A stretch of 64,000 nucleotides of DNA from Deinococcus ruber (GTDB lineage Bacteria; Deinococcota; Deinococci; Deinococcales; Deinococcaceae): the NCBI RefSeq assembly GCF_014648095.1, contig NZ_BMQL01000008.1, forward strand, positions 1-64,000. The letters are read 5' to 3'. The notes beneath the pieces are model-generated. The model ran no database searches, was not told where the DNA came from, and saw only the letters and a list, made by a program, of their open reading frames with translations. Both the position numbers and the translations under genes were made by a program. Below, one piece after another: positions 8,770-18,500 of this stretch (position 1 is the first letter of the stretch; each line of letters starts with the position of its first letter).

Positions 8770-9656
8770 GTCTGCCTCCTGACCGAGTGTGCCCACCTGC
8801 CGTAACCACAGCATTACCGCAGCGCCGTCAAGCAACTTCGGAAGATCTGAAGCGGTGAGCAACGGAGGAAGATCTGATGTGTCTGACAGTGTGGGAACAC
8901 TGTCAGAGCGGGCATGATAGCCGCGACAAACCGAGTTCACCAGCCACATGTGGCGACTCTGCCCTGTCCGTGTGTGGTTCGGCAGGAAGCCAGCACGATT
9001 CGAGTGAATTCTTCTGGGAATATCAGCATTTGGGACAGTGGCACGCGTTCAGCAGGCAGGCAGACAGCAGTGAAGAGGACTCCGACACTCGGAAGTCAGT
9101 TCGCTGCTGTCTTCGGAACCGCCGTAAATAGTGCATCATCAGAGACACACTCCACATCAGCCCACAAAGAAAAATGGAAGGTCGCAACAAAGATACTGCT
9201 GGGGTGTACGCAGCTGTGGCACATCCTTCCGCTCTGATGCCCGCTGCTCTGACTCGAACTCGTCCCGCCCTTATTCTCTCGACCAACCCACAGAGAACAC
9301 AGACCTGACAGAGGATTCCAGCTCTGTTCCTGACCACTGGAACCGTCTTCAGCACTGAATATCGGCGCTCTGCTGACCGTGTTCGCCGGACGGGGCTGCT
9401 GCGCTTCAACTCCACCCAGCATCACAGAGCAATCTTGGACAGAGGCCGCATCCTTCCGGGTATTCTCAACAGCTGAAAGACTTCCTCGTTACACAGCTTC
9501 CTCATCCATCTGAAAACGAGGGCAGCACCTCTTCCAGCCTCACTGCTTTCCTCGGCATGTTGACGAACAACAGCACTGAATGCAGCCCGCGTCTATCACA
9601 GAATCGGCTGGTCACTCTTTTCAAGCTCACTCAGCCAGCCTTTCAGGAGACCCCCT
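8770..9656. other. Long intergenic stretch without convincing gene
   Basis: Nearly 0.9 kb between the OpcA-UspA gene and the secreted protein gene. Short open frames occur on both strands but none has a good start, ribosome site or Deinococcus-like codon use, and they overlap each other. The stretch has lower GC than the flanks, poly-A/T words and many CAG/CTG-type words. A perfect 10-bp inverted repeat at 8883-8906 is the only clear structure. It may hold a non-coding RNA or decayed genes. Confidence 0.4.
8883..8906. promoter_or_regulatory. Perfect 10-bp inverted repeat upstream of the OpcA-UspA gene
   Basis: CTGACAGTGT (8883-8892), GGGA, ACACTGTCAG (8897-8906). It lies about 115-140 nt upstream of the minus-strand start at 8769. 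There is no T-tract, so it reads better as an operator or RNA hairpin than as a terminator. Confidence 0.4.
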
Positions 9657-9962
9657 ATGCGCCATAGATGTTTGCTTCTTGTCAGTCTTGCCCTCTGCGC
9701 CCTGAATTCCGCCCGTGCCAGTTCTGCCGGGCCTGGTGTGCCTGTCACCTTCGGAACGGAAGCGGAACCGAGCACCCAGACCGTCACTTTTATCGACGCC
9801 TCCGGCAAGCTGATTGCCGTCGTCGATCACCAGGGCGCGGTTCAGGTGGTGCCCGGCGAACTGCTCAGCCACGCCACCCGGATGCTCTTTACTCTGACCC
9901 TCGGCACGGCGACGGCACATTACACCGTTCCCTATCTGGCACCCGTCACGCCAGTCAGATAA
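9657..9962 (+). CDS. Small secreted hypothetical protein
   Basis: The 101-residue protein begins with a clear signal peptide (MRHRCLLLVSLALCALNSARA, cleavage expected after ARA near residue 21). The mature part of about 80 residues is rich in Thr/Val and predicted beta strand (QTVTFIDASGKLIAVVD). The start ATG has AGGAG upstream. I recognise no family. It is convergent with the sorbosone-dehydrogenase-like gene, 29 nt apart. Probably periplasmic or cell-envelope located. Confidence 0.65.
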   Translation: MRHRCLLLVSLALCALNSARASSAGPGVPVTFGTEAEPSTQTVTFIDASGKLIAVVDHQGAVQVVPGELLSHATRMLFTLTLGTATAHYTVPYLAPVTPVR

Positions 9963-9991
9963 CTGCAACCAGCTCTCTCGCCTGCCCGGCC

Positions 9992-11125
9992 TCAGGGCGC
10001 GGCATACGAAATTCGGTAGATCAGGCCATTGCCGTCATCCGAGAGCAGCAGAGCGCCATCGGAGGTGACCTGAAGATCGACTGGCCGCCCCGACGTGGTG
10101 ACGCCCCGCAGAAAGCCCGTGATGAAATCTCTGGTTTCGCCCGTCTGCGGATTCACCGTGATGACTTTGTATCCAGACGGCGGCAGGCGATTCCAGGAGC
10201 CGTGCAGGGCGACAAACATCAGGTTGCGATAGTCGGCAGGGAACGACGTTCCGGTATAAAATGCCAGCCCCAGGGGCGCTGCGTGAGCAATGGTGGTGGC
10301 AAAGGCGGGCTGAGCGGCATTGCAGTACGCCTGATCTTTCTTCCCGAAGTCCTTATCCCACTGCTGGGCGGCGTTGCTGGCAACCGGGTAACAGTACGGC
10401 CAGCCGTAATTCTGACCATCTTGCAGCCGAAAAAAGGACTCGGGAGGCGTGTCGTTTCCCTTGAAATCTCGGCCATTGGTGGTGGCGTAGAGGGTATCGC
10501 CATACCACTCCAGACCGACGGCGTTTCTGAGGCCAGTGGCGAAGGGCCGCCCGTTTTTACCGTCTGCATCGTAAACCCAGACGGCGGCGCGTTTCGGATC
10601 GCTTTCCTCGCAGGCGTTGCAGGTGCTGCCCGCCGCGACATACATCCTGTCGTCCGGCCCGAACACCACCGTGCGCGAATAGTGCATGCCGCCGCCGGGA
10701 AGATCGACGACCTTTTCGGGCGCGGCGCTGGCCTGCACGTCTCCGGGGGTGTAGGGAAACCGGACGATGGCGTCGGTGTTCGCCACATACAGAAAGCCGC
10801 CGTGAAAGACGAGGCTGCTCGGCTTGTTGAGGCCAGACGCAAAGACCTGCTGAGCGTCCAGTGTACCGTCGTGATTCCGGTCGAGAAGCACCGAAACCTG
10901 ACCGGTACTGTCATCGCTGACAAACACGTCTCCGTTTGGAGCGAGCGCCATCAGACGGGGCTTTTTGAAGCCGGTGGCGTAGATGGCCGCGTGAAATCCG
11001 GCAGGCAGTGTCAGACCGAGGTCGGGAGAGGTGGTGTTGGGGCCAGTGACCACCGCACACGCACTGAGCGCCGCCGTCAGACTCAGCGCCACCAGGCCGA
11101 GCCGCCTTCTACCATGAAAGTTCAT
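9992..11125 (-). CDS. Sorbosone-dehydrogenase-like (PQQ sugar dehydrogenase fold) lipoprotein
   Basis: The 377-residue protein has a lipoprotein signal (LSLTAALSACAV, lipobox LSAC, Cys near residue 23), so it should be anchored in the envelope. The mature part is a six-bladed beta-propeller of the L-sorbosone/glucose-sorbosone dehydrogenase family: repeated blades such as FKKPRLMALAPNGDVFVSD, GLNKPSSLVFHGGFLYVA, TGLRNAVGLEWYGD and FVALHGSWNR. Family members may use PQQ to oxidise aldose sugars, though many homologues lack a proven reaction. The gene is monocistronic and convergent with the small secreted protein gene. Confidence 0.85.
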   Translation of the reverse strand: MNFHGRRRLGLVALSLTAALSACAVVTGPNTTSPDLGLTLPAGFHAAIYATGFKKPRLMALAPNGDVFVSDDSTGQVSVLLDRNHDGTLDAQQVFASGLNKPSSLVFHGGFLYVANTDAIVRFPYTPGDVQASAAPEKVVDLPGGGMHYSRTVVFGPDDRMYVAAGSTCNACEESDPKRAAVWVYDADGKNGRPFATGLRNAVGLEWYGDTLYATTNGRDFKGNDTPPESFFRLQDGQNYGWPYCYPVASNAAQQWDKDFGKKDQAYCNAAQPAFATTIAHAAPLGLAFYTGTSFPADYRNLMFVALHGSWNRLPPSGYKVITVNPQTGETRDFITGFLRGVTTSGRPVDLQVTSDGALLLSDDGNGLIYRISYAAP

Positions 11126-11517
11126 ACCGTATCAGATGCCAGGGCAATGAGTTCTGTGAGCAGAACAGCTAAAGATGATACCGGGCTGTACTTTATATCA
11201 GGAAAGTCTTTTTCTATCTCTTCATCTGTGTACGAAATCTGAAGACGATGTATAACAACGCGAGACATTCGAGTTAAAGTGGCAGTTACTCGAAAAGTGC
11301 TGACACCTAATGTCGCCTATAATTGCATCATCAAAACTCTGCTTACCAACAGACGCTGAACGATAAAAGTCTGATTTTTGTCGTGTGGAGTGACCGAGAG
11401 ATAGGAAAATAGAAGCGCGGCGAACTGTACTTCGGTCAGACGAAATTTGGGAACGCGGATTTATCGGATATCTGTCTCAGCGGAAGCTGACGCACTAGCA
11501 CAGGAATGCCCGGACTG
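11126..11517. other. AT-rich intergenic region
   Basis: About 390 bp between two minus-strand genes, clearly more AT-rich than the coding DNA. I see no gene. It should hold the promoter of the lipoprotein gene (start 11125) at its left end. No hairpin with a T-run was recognised. Confidence 0.4.
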
Positions 11518-13185
11518 TCAGGCTGTGGGCGGCCTGAGGGCCAGATACTGATGAATAAGCGCAATGCTCATGCTGCCTTCTCCCACACCGGAGGCGACCC
11601 GCTTGATCGAACCCCGCCGCACGTCGCCCACCGCGAACACGCCGGGAAGACTGGTTTCCAGCAGGAAGGGATCGCGCTCGGGTGTCCAGCCCCCGGCAGC
11701 CAGCAGATCGAGGCCGGTGCACAGGTAGCCGTGTTCATCGCGCTTCACGGTGTCGGGCAGCCAGTCGGTGCGGGCATCTGCGCCGATAAAGACGAACAGG
11801 GCGTCGGTTTCGAGCGTGCGTTCGTGTCCGTCGCGGCTGTCCCTGACCGTGATGGCCGACAGCTGGGTGTCGCCGTGAAGTTCCGTCACCTGGCAGTTCA
11901 GGCAGACCGAGACATTCTGTTTGCCGCGCAGCTGCTCTATCAGATACTGCGACATACTCTTCTCGATCTGATCGGCACGGATCAGCAGCGTGACCGTTTC
12001 GGCATAGCTGGAAAAATACATGGCCGCCTGCCCTGCCGAGTTGCCGCCGCCGATCAGGTACACGTGTTTTCCACGGGTGGCCGCTGCTTCACTCCGCGCC
12101 GCGCCGTACCATACCCCGCGTCCGGTCAGGCGAGACGCACCGGGCAGCGGCAGGGTGCGCCACTCCACGCCGGTCGCCAGCACCACGCTGCGGGCCTGCA
12201 CCTGGTCGCCCCCGTCCAGCGTCACGCAGTAGCCGCCGTGCTCGGGGTGGGGTTGCAGCCGCGTTGCCTGCCGGGTCGTGATGACTTCGGCCCCGAAGCG
12301 TCTGGCCTGCCGCAGCGCACGGGCACTGAGGTCGTCGCCAGATACCCCGGTGGGAAAGCCCAGATAATTCTCGATTCGGCTGCTCGTTCCGGCCTGCCCG
12401 CCGGGTGCCTGCTTTTCCACCAGCAGTGTGCACAGGCCCTCCGACGCGCCGTAAACCGCCGCCGCCAGCCCCGCCGGGCCACCGCCCAGAATGACCACGT
12501 CGTACTCGGGCCGCTGCGGAGTAACAGACAGGCCCACCCGCACCGCCAGTTCGCGCATGCTGGGCTGGGGCAGAATTTCGCCGTCGGGCAGCACCACCAC
12601 CGGGAGCGTCTGACCGCTGACGTGCTGGGCAATCAGCGCGGTATGGGCCTCTTCCTCGGGTTGCAGCCAGCGGTAAGGCACCTGATTGCGGGCCAGAAAC
12701 TCACGCAGCCCGGAACACTCCACGTCGGCAGCCTCACCGATCAGCAGCAGCACGCTCTGCGACGTCTGGAGGACCGCGTTGCGGAGATTGCCCACCCGCC
12801 GGGTCATGTTTTTCATCACGCTGGCGGCCAGAGCGTCTGAGCGCGACAGGAGCGACATGAACTCCAGCGCTTCCAGCCGCAGCACCCGCAGCGGCGTGAG
12901 CGCCTGCAAGGTGGCCGTGGAGACCGAGCCGAGCAGCAGCGGCACCTCGCCGAACGAGTCGCCCGGATGGTAGGTGTCGAGATGCGCCGCAGCGCCCCCT
13001 ACCAGCTTGGTCACGGCGATTTCACCTTCGACCAGCACGAAGAAAGCCGCCGCGTCTCCCTCTTCGAGCAGGTATTCACCGGCATTCAGACGGATATCGG
13101 CTGCCGAGTGCGCGACTTCCTCCAGACAGGCATCGTCCAGCGTGGAAAACAGGGCCAGTGTACGCAGAAGATCAGACGTGATCAT
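11518..13185 (-). CDS. Cyclic-nucleotide-binding domain fused to thioredoxin-reductase-like flavoprotein
   Basis: The 555-residue protein has three parts: a cNMP-binding domain (about 1-125; GEYLLEEGDAAAFFVLVEGE and PGDSFGEVPLL), a thioredoxin-fold segment (about 140-225; LPVVVLPDGEILPQPS with the cis-Pro loop), and an FAD/NAD(P) pyridine nucleotide reductase (about 228-545; GGGPAGLAAAVYGASEG, GGGNSAGQAAMY, FAVGDVRRGSIKRVAS). The redox-active CxxC of thioredoxin reductase is absent: the equivalent position reads WYGAARSEA. It therefore cannot reduce thioredoxin in the classical way; it may oxidise NAD(P)H with another acceptor or act as a sensor. The gene appears to be followed by no co-directional partner. 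Confidence 0.88.
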   Translation of the reverse strand: MITSDLLRTLALFSTLDDACLEEVAHSAADIRLNAGEYLLEEGDAAAFFVLVEGEIAVTKLVGGAAAHLDTYHPGDSFGEVPLLLGSVSTATLQALTPLRVLRLEALEFMSLLSRSDALAASVMKNMTRRVGNLRNAVLQTSQSVLLLIGEAADVECSGLREFLARNQVPYRWLQPEEEAHTALIAQHVSGQTLPVVVLPDGEILPQPSMRELAVRVGLSVTPQRPEYDVVILGGGPAGLAAAVYGASEGLCTLLVEKQAPGGQAGTSSRIENYLGFPTGVSGDDLSARALRQARRFGAEVITTRQATRLQPHPEHGGYCVTLDGGDQVQARSVVLATGVEWRTLPLPGASRLTGRGVWYGAARSEAAATRGKHVYLIGGGNSAGQAAMYFSSYAETVTLLIRADQIEKSMSQYLIEQLRGKQNVSVCLNCQVTELHGDTQLSAITVRDSRDGHERTLETDALFVFIGADARTDWLPDTVKRDEHGYLCTGLDLLAAGGWTPERDPFLLETSLPGVFAVGDVRRGSIKRVASGVGEGSMSIALIHQYLALRPPTA

Positions 13186-13288
13186 GGATGCTCCAGAAAG
13201 GGGGGAAACGTGCCCCTGCTACCGCCGTCAGCATACTGGCTGCGGTCACTCCGCACACCTCCCCGTTCGGTGAGGAACGCGCCGCCGA

Positions 13289-13594
13289 TCAGGGCTGTTC
13301 GGTGGCCTCGGGCTTGCGGCGCACCATCCGGGTCTGAAGCGGCATGAAACTGCCGCCCACCGGAAAGCGCCCCAGCTTCGTGACCTGGGCCTGATGCTCC
13401 GCGACCCACCGCTGTTCGGCCACGGTGAGGCGGTAAGTGCTGCTCAGAAGATAGACCGGCTTGGACACGCCTTCGGGCAGCAGGGCGTACAGCACGGTGG
13501 ACAGACGTTCGCCTCGGAAGTCCGACAGCACCAGACCCGCCTTCTTGGCGGCGGCTTCTGTGGGATACAGGCGTAAGGGTGGCTTGCTGGACAT
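13289..13594 (-). CDS. Small conserved-type hypothetical protein
   Basis: The 101-residue protein is soluble, basic and without recognised domain (start MSSKPPLRLYPTEAAAKKAG). It reads like a small cytoplasmic protein with a helix near residues 10-18 and a strand-rich core (STVLYALLPEGVSKPVYLLS). The ATG at 13594 is preceded directly by an in-frame TTG, so the exact start is uncertain by one codon. It lies between the cNMP/flavoprotein gene and the GGDEF gene, all on the minus strand. Confidence 0.6.
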   Translation of the reverse strand: MSSKPPLRLYPTEAAAKKAGLVLSDFRGERLSTVLYALLPEGVSKPVYLLSSTYRLTVAEQRWVAEHQAQVTKLGRFPVGGSFMPLQTRMVRRKPEATEQP

Positions 13595-13685
13595 CAAGAC
13601 AGTCTAGAACAGGGGCGGGGAATATGTGAGGCCATAAGGCCTGACACCATTGCCGCGCCGCGCAGATGGAGTGTCGGGGGCCGAA

Positions 13686-15221
13686 TCAGAACGTCGTTTC
13701 CTGCTGTGCCGCGTTCCGCAGGGCCTGCCGCCGCTGCTTGACGGCGTACATGCGGGCGTCTGCGAGTTCCAGCAGGGCATTTTCGGCGGCCTCATAGCTG
13801 TACGCCACTCCGACACTGACCCCGGTCAGGGCAGCCACCTGACGAGCGGCGAGAAACGCCACATCCACGGTTTCCAGCACGTCTTCTTCGTCACGGTGCT
13901 CCAGAAGCACCACGAATTCGTCTCCCCCGAAGCGGTAGAGCTGCGCGGAGTCGTCCAGTGAAGCGCTCAGGGTACTCGCGAAGACCCGCAGCACCCGGTC
14001 GCCCTGTGCGTGTCCTTCCTGATCGTTGACCTCTTTGAAGCCGTCCAGATCGAGCATCGCCAGCGCAAAAGGCTGCCCACGGGTATTCCAGGCCCGCAGA
14101 TCGTCCTCGAAGGTGCGGCGGTTGAGGAGGCCGGTCAGGGGGTCCTGCCGCGCCTGCTGTACCGCCGCCCGCGTCACGACCTGCCGGTCAAGGGCACTTG
14201 CGATGCTGCGCCCCGCCGCTTCCAGCAGTGCCCGGTCGCTGCCGCGCCACTGCGTCACCGGATTTTCCTGGAGTCGCAAGGTCACGAGCAGCGAGGTGGT
14301 CTGCCCACGGGTGCCCAGCGGTACACACGCGACCTGCCGAACCCCTGTTTCGATCACCGCCGGAAGCGCCCTGGAATGCGACGAATACTCGTCCAGATAC
14401 ACGGGCGTGCTCGCTGTTCGCAGCGTCTGGGTAACACCTCCCGACCAGTGCGACAACTGCGGAGGCAGCGACGCGAATTCCGGGGGCACACCGGGCCGCA
14501 CATAGGCCGCTTCGAGCTTGAACTCGTCACCGTCAAAGACCGCCACACCGGTGTAGTCGCTGGCGATACTCTCGCCCAGCAGCGCTGCCGCCGAGAGCGT
14601 CATGTATTCCGGGTCGAGATCCAGGTCCATCAGGCTGGAAACGCCTTCCAGCACCCGCGCCTGATTGAGCGTGCGGCGCAGTTCCTGGGCATACTGCGCC
14701 TGTGCCCCCACTTCGCGCTGAAGCTGGTGGTTGTTCAGCCGCAGTTCCAGTTCGCTGACCACGGTATCGGCCAGGTCTTGCAGCGCCTGGAGATCGGCGT
14801 TGTGCATCGGGTGAAGCTGGGTGTCCATCACGCAGAGCGTGCCGATGCGGTGGCCCGAGGGCGTGGTCAGCGGCGCTCCGGCATACGTCCGCAGGCCCGG
14901 CTCGCCCTGCACCGCCGGAAGGTCGGCGAAGCGCGGATCGAGCTGGATATTCTCGATTACCAGCGGGGTGTCCTGAAGAATCGTCCAGGCGCAGAAAGCC
15001 GACGCCCGTTCAGACGACCCGGTGGGAAATCCGACCGCCGATTTGCTCCAGACCCGGTGCTGATCGATCAGATGAACGAAGGCGTAGGGCGTGCCGAGCA
15101 GATAGGAGGCGAGCCGGGTCAGGCGGTCGAAGGCAGGTTCTGGCTGGGTGTCGAGAATTTCGTAGCGGGCCAGCGCCAGCAGCCGGGCGTATTCGTTATC
15201 GGGAAGCGGCGCACTAATCAT
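13686..15221 (-). CDS. GAF-GAF-GGDEF diguanylate cyclase
   Basis: The 511-residue protein has an N-terminal GAF domain (about 20-165; [20 protein letters not shown] is the typical lead-in), a helical linker, a second GAF domain (about 190-345), and a GGDEF domain (about 350-500) with intact [27 protein letters not shown] and the active-site RFGGDEF. It should make cyclic di-GMP from GTP in response to a signal bound by the GAF domains. No transmembrane helix is present. No RxxD inhibitory site was identified with confidence. An HD-GYP protein that could degrade the messenger is encoded 6 kb away. Confidence 0.93.
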   Translation of the reverse strand: MISAPLPDNEYARLLALARYEILDTQPEPAFDRLTRLASYLLGTPYAFVHLIDQHRVWSKSAVGFPTGSSERASAFCAWTILQDTPLVIENIQLDPRFADLPAVQGEPGLRTYAGAPLTTPSGHRIGTLCVMDTQLHPMHNADLQALQDLADTVVSELELRLNNHQLQREVGAQAQYAQELRRTLNQARVLEGVSSLMDLDLDPEYMTLSAAALLGESIASDYTGVAVFDGDEFKLEAAYVRPGVPPEFASLPPQLSHWSGGVTQTLRTASTPVYLDEYSSHSRALPAVIETGVRQVACVPLGTRGQTTSLLVTLRLQENPVTQWRGSDRALLEAAGRSIASALDRQVVTRAAVQQARQDPLTGLLNRRTFEDDLRAWNTRGQPFALAMLDLDGFKEVNDQEGHAQGDRVLRVFASTLSASLDDSAQLYRFGGDEFVVLLEHRDEEDVLETVDVAFLAARQVAALTGVSVGVAYSYEAAENALLELADARMYAVKQRRQALRNAAQQETTF

Positions 15222-15530
15222 CTGTGCCTACAATACGCAGTTTCACTGTCAAGGCTCTGACAGCGAAGAATGCCCAGAATGTTAATGGTGCTCAGGTATC
15301 AGAAGTGACGAAAGATTAAGAAAGACTCTAGGTTTTTAGTTGCACCGACCTTGAATTCAGTTATCGGAGGTCGGGATGCGGATACAGGGCGTTTGAATGC
15401 GCTTCCGAGTAGTACGGATGTTGGGGGACCACAGTTCCCGCCTCGTCTGTAGTTCCCGCCTCGTCTGTGCTGCTCAGCCCTTCCAATCGCAGGCCCGACC
15501 CGCCCGGAACACAATCTCCGGCACTGACCA
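15222..15530. other. Intergenic region with a tandem 18-bp duplication
   Basis: About 310 bp between the GGDEF gene and the polysaccharide synthase gene. It carries an exact tandem duplication of AGTTCCCGCCTCGTCTGT at 15433-15450 and 15451-15468. No gene is convincing. The left end should hold the promoter of the GGDEF gene (TTGACA on the minus strand about 30 nt before its start). Confidence 0.5.
15433..15468. repeat. Exact 18-bp tandem duplication
   Basis: AGTTCCCGCCTCGTCTGT occurs twice in direct contact. It is intergenic, 60-100 nt downstream of the stop of the polysaccharide synthase gene on that gene's strand. Probably a simple slippage product. Confidence 0.7.
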
Positions 15531-18500
15531 CTACTGCCCAGACAGGCGCGGGGGCGTGTCCGGGCCTTTGACGGTGCCGCGCCGTTCCAGTTTGCCCCAG
15601 CCCACCGAGCCGCCGCGCAGGGCTGCCAGCAACGCACGGATGGCGACCAGATACAGCAACTGACGGTAAAAGAAGCGCTGAAGCGGCAACCATAGCAGCA
15701 GGCTCCAGTGTTCGCCCGGTTCCAGCGAGAAGGCCAGCACCGCCGCAAACAGGTCGATAGCGATAAACAGCAGATAAAACAGCAGCAGATGTCCGTTCAT
15801 GCCCGGCGAATCTGGATGGTAGCGCGTCTGGAGGCCCGCCCACAGCAGGCCCACCAGCATGGTGCTATCGAGCACGGCACTGATCAGCGGCAGCAGCACC
15901 TGAAACAGCAGCACGTTCGGCACGGTGATGAGGCCCAGGCGGGCGTGTCCCTGGCGGGCGGCGTGACGCTGCTTCCAGGTGGCCTGAAGAATGCCGTACA
16001 TCCAGCGGAAGCGCTGCTTCAGAAAGCCGCGTACCGTGTCGGGTGCTTCGGTCAGGGCGATGGCCCGCTGCTCATAAGTGACTTTGTGACCCGCCCGCAA
16101 CACCCGCAGCGTCAGATCGGCGTCTTCGGCCAGGGTATCGGTGGCAAAGCCGCCCACCGCCAGCAGCACGCCCGCCCGCCACGCCCCGATAGCCCCCGGC
16201 ACCACCGACACGCAGTTCAGCAGGGCCATCGCGCGGCGCTCGACATTCTGCGCGGTGATGTATTCCAGCGCCTGCCAGCGGGTCAGCAGGTTGACGCGGT
16301 TGCCGACCTTGGCGTTTCCGGCCACCGCCGCGACCCGCGCATCCGCGAAGTGTGCCGCCAGATACGCCAGTGCGCCCACCTCCAGCACGGTATCGGCGTC
16401 GATCACCACCACCACCTCGGTACGGGCCAGCCGCAGCCCGTGGTTCAGCGCACTGGCCTTGCCACCGTTGGGCACGCTGTAAATCTCGACGCGGGGGTGC
16501 TCGCCAAAGGCCGCCCGCGCCACGCCAGCGGTGTCGTCGCGGCTGCCGTCGTCGATCACCAACACCCGCACGTTCTCGCCCTGGGTCAGCAGGCTCTGAA
16601 CGGTCTTGTTGATGACCCGGGCCTCGTTGTAGGCGGGCACCAGCACCGTGAGCGGTATCTGAAGGGGCGGCAGGTCGCGTCCTCGCCGCGAGAGGGCTTC
16701 GGCCAGCCCCAGCACGCTGATGAATGCCAGCCGCAGGCACGACAGCAGAATTCCCAGCACGAACAGCGTGCCGATCAGCAGCCCGAAGCCCGACACCAGC
16801 GTGAACCCCCAGCCGCCTGCCCGCGTAAGGTAGGCACCCAGACCAAGAACCGGCGGCATCACCTGGGTGCTGCTCAGGCCCGCCAACTGCGACACCGTGA
16901 CCAGGTGATAGCCGTGGGCGCGAAGCTCGGCAATGATCAGCGGGAGGGCCGCCACCGTCTGCGCCCGGTTACCGCCCGCGTCGTGCAGCAGCACCACCTG
17001 ACCCCGACTCGCCTGCACCTGCGCCAGCACACTCTTCACGATCTGCTGCGTGCCGGGTTTGGCCCAGTCCTCGGGATCGACGCCCATGCCGACGGTGGTG
17101 TAGCCGAGCGAGCTGGCCTGCTGAAGCACCCGCGCCTGCTCTGGGGTGGCCGGTTCCACGTCTTCGGCAAATGGCGGGCGAAACAGCAGTGTGCCGCGTC
17201 CCAGGATGCTCTGAATCAGGCGCTGGGTGGCATCGAGTTCCAGACCCACCTGCGCGTGCGACACCATGCTCAGATTCGGATGGGTATAGGTGTGCGAGCC
17301 GATCTCGTGGCCGTCCTGCACCTCGCGCCGAAGCAGGGCGGGAAACTGCTGCGCCTGAAGACCCACCACGAAGAACGTCGCGGGAGCCTGAGCGCGTTTC
17401 AGGATGTCGAGCACCTGGGGCGTCCAGACGGGATCGGGGCCGTCGTCGAAGGTCAGGGCGATGTCGCGGGGATGCTGCGTTCCCCAGCGCCCGATGACGA
17501 ACGGGCTGGCAGGCCGCGTCAGATGCTCGGCGGTGATGAGCGACTGCCCCGCGCCGAACTCCAGATCCCGCAGACCGTCGTGCGGCTCGGAAACCACCCG
17601 CAGCAGCTCGCCTTTGCCCTGGTAACTCAGGTCGTAGCCGTAGGGCAGAGGGCGTAGCTGGGCAGCCAGCGCTGCATTTAGACCGTCTCTGTTCGACAGA
17701 GCGTGTGTGCTGAGTACCTGCCACACACGCGGGTCTTCGGTACCCATGCGCCACAGCGCTACCTTGACGACCCCCAGCCGCCGCGCCGCCTGCACTGAAT
17801 CGAAGGTACTGACCGCGTCGAGATACCACACGGTATGCGCCTGATGCTGAGCGTCCTGATAGCTGAAGGTCGGATTGAGGCTCAGCGGATCGAGCTGTAC
17901 CGTGTCTTCTAACTTGCCTGTGCCGCCAGCTGTGCTGCTCTGCTGGCTGCTGGCAAGGGTGATGGCGTCCTGAAACGACAGGTCGGCAGCTCCCCCGGTG
18001 TGCCCGCTGCGCCAGTCGTAGCCGTAGTTGCCCACATCCAGCACCACCTCGCTCACCGGAATCTGCGCGAGGCGCATCTGGAGGGTGCGTTGCAGCCAGC
18101 CCTGCGACGCTATCGGCCCGGCCTCGCCGCCGTCGTCGTGTTCGTCGTAGGCCATCAGGTGAACTCGGTCGACTGCCTGGGCGATCTGGGTATACGCGTA
18201 ATTGTCGTCGTCGAGCGGAAGCGCCACGCTCAGGCGCAGATGCAGCGGCACCATGCGGGCGTGCAGCGCGGTCAGGAACGTCACGAAGTCTTGCTGGACG
18301 CTGGGCGGCACCTGCTCGAAGTCGATCATCAGGCCGCTGCCGCGCACCTGCCTCGCATACGCCAGCAGCCCCGTTTCCAGGGTCGCCCGCCGCCCGCTGT
18401 CGCCCAGGACGGCACTCAGGGTGGTGCTATCCCAGCGCTGAGTGCCGTTGTCGTAATTGTTGACCAGCGGCAATACCTGAAGCGCCGAATGCTGCCGTTT

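Noticed and set aside
15708..17657. Long open frame on the plus strand inside the polysaccharide synthase gene
   Set aside because: The opposite strand encodes an intact glycosyltransferase and deacetylase; the plus frame has shadow-like composition.
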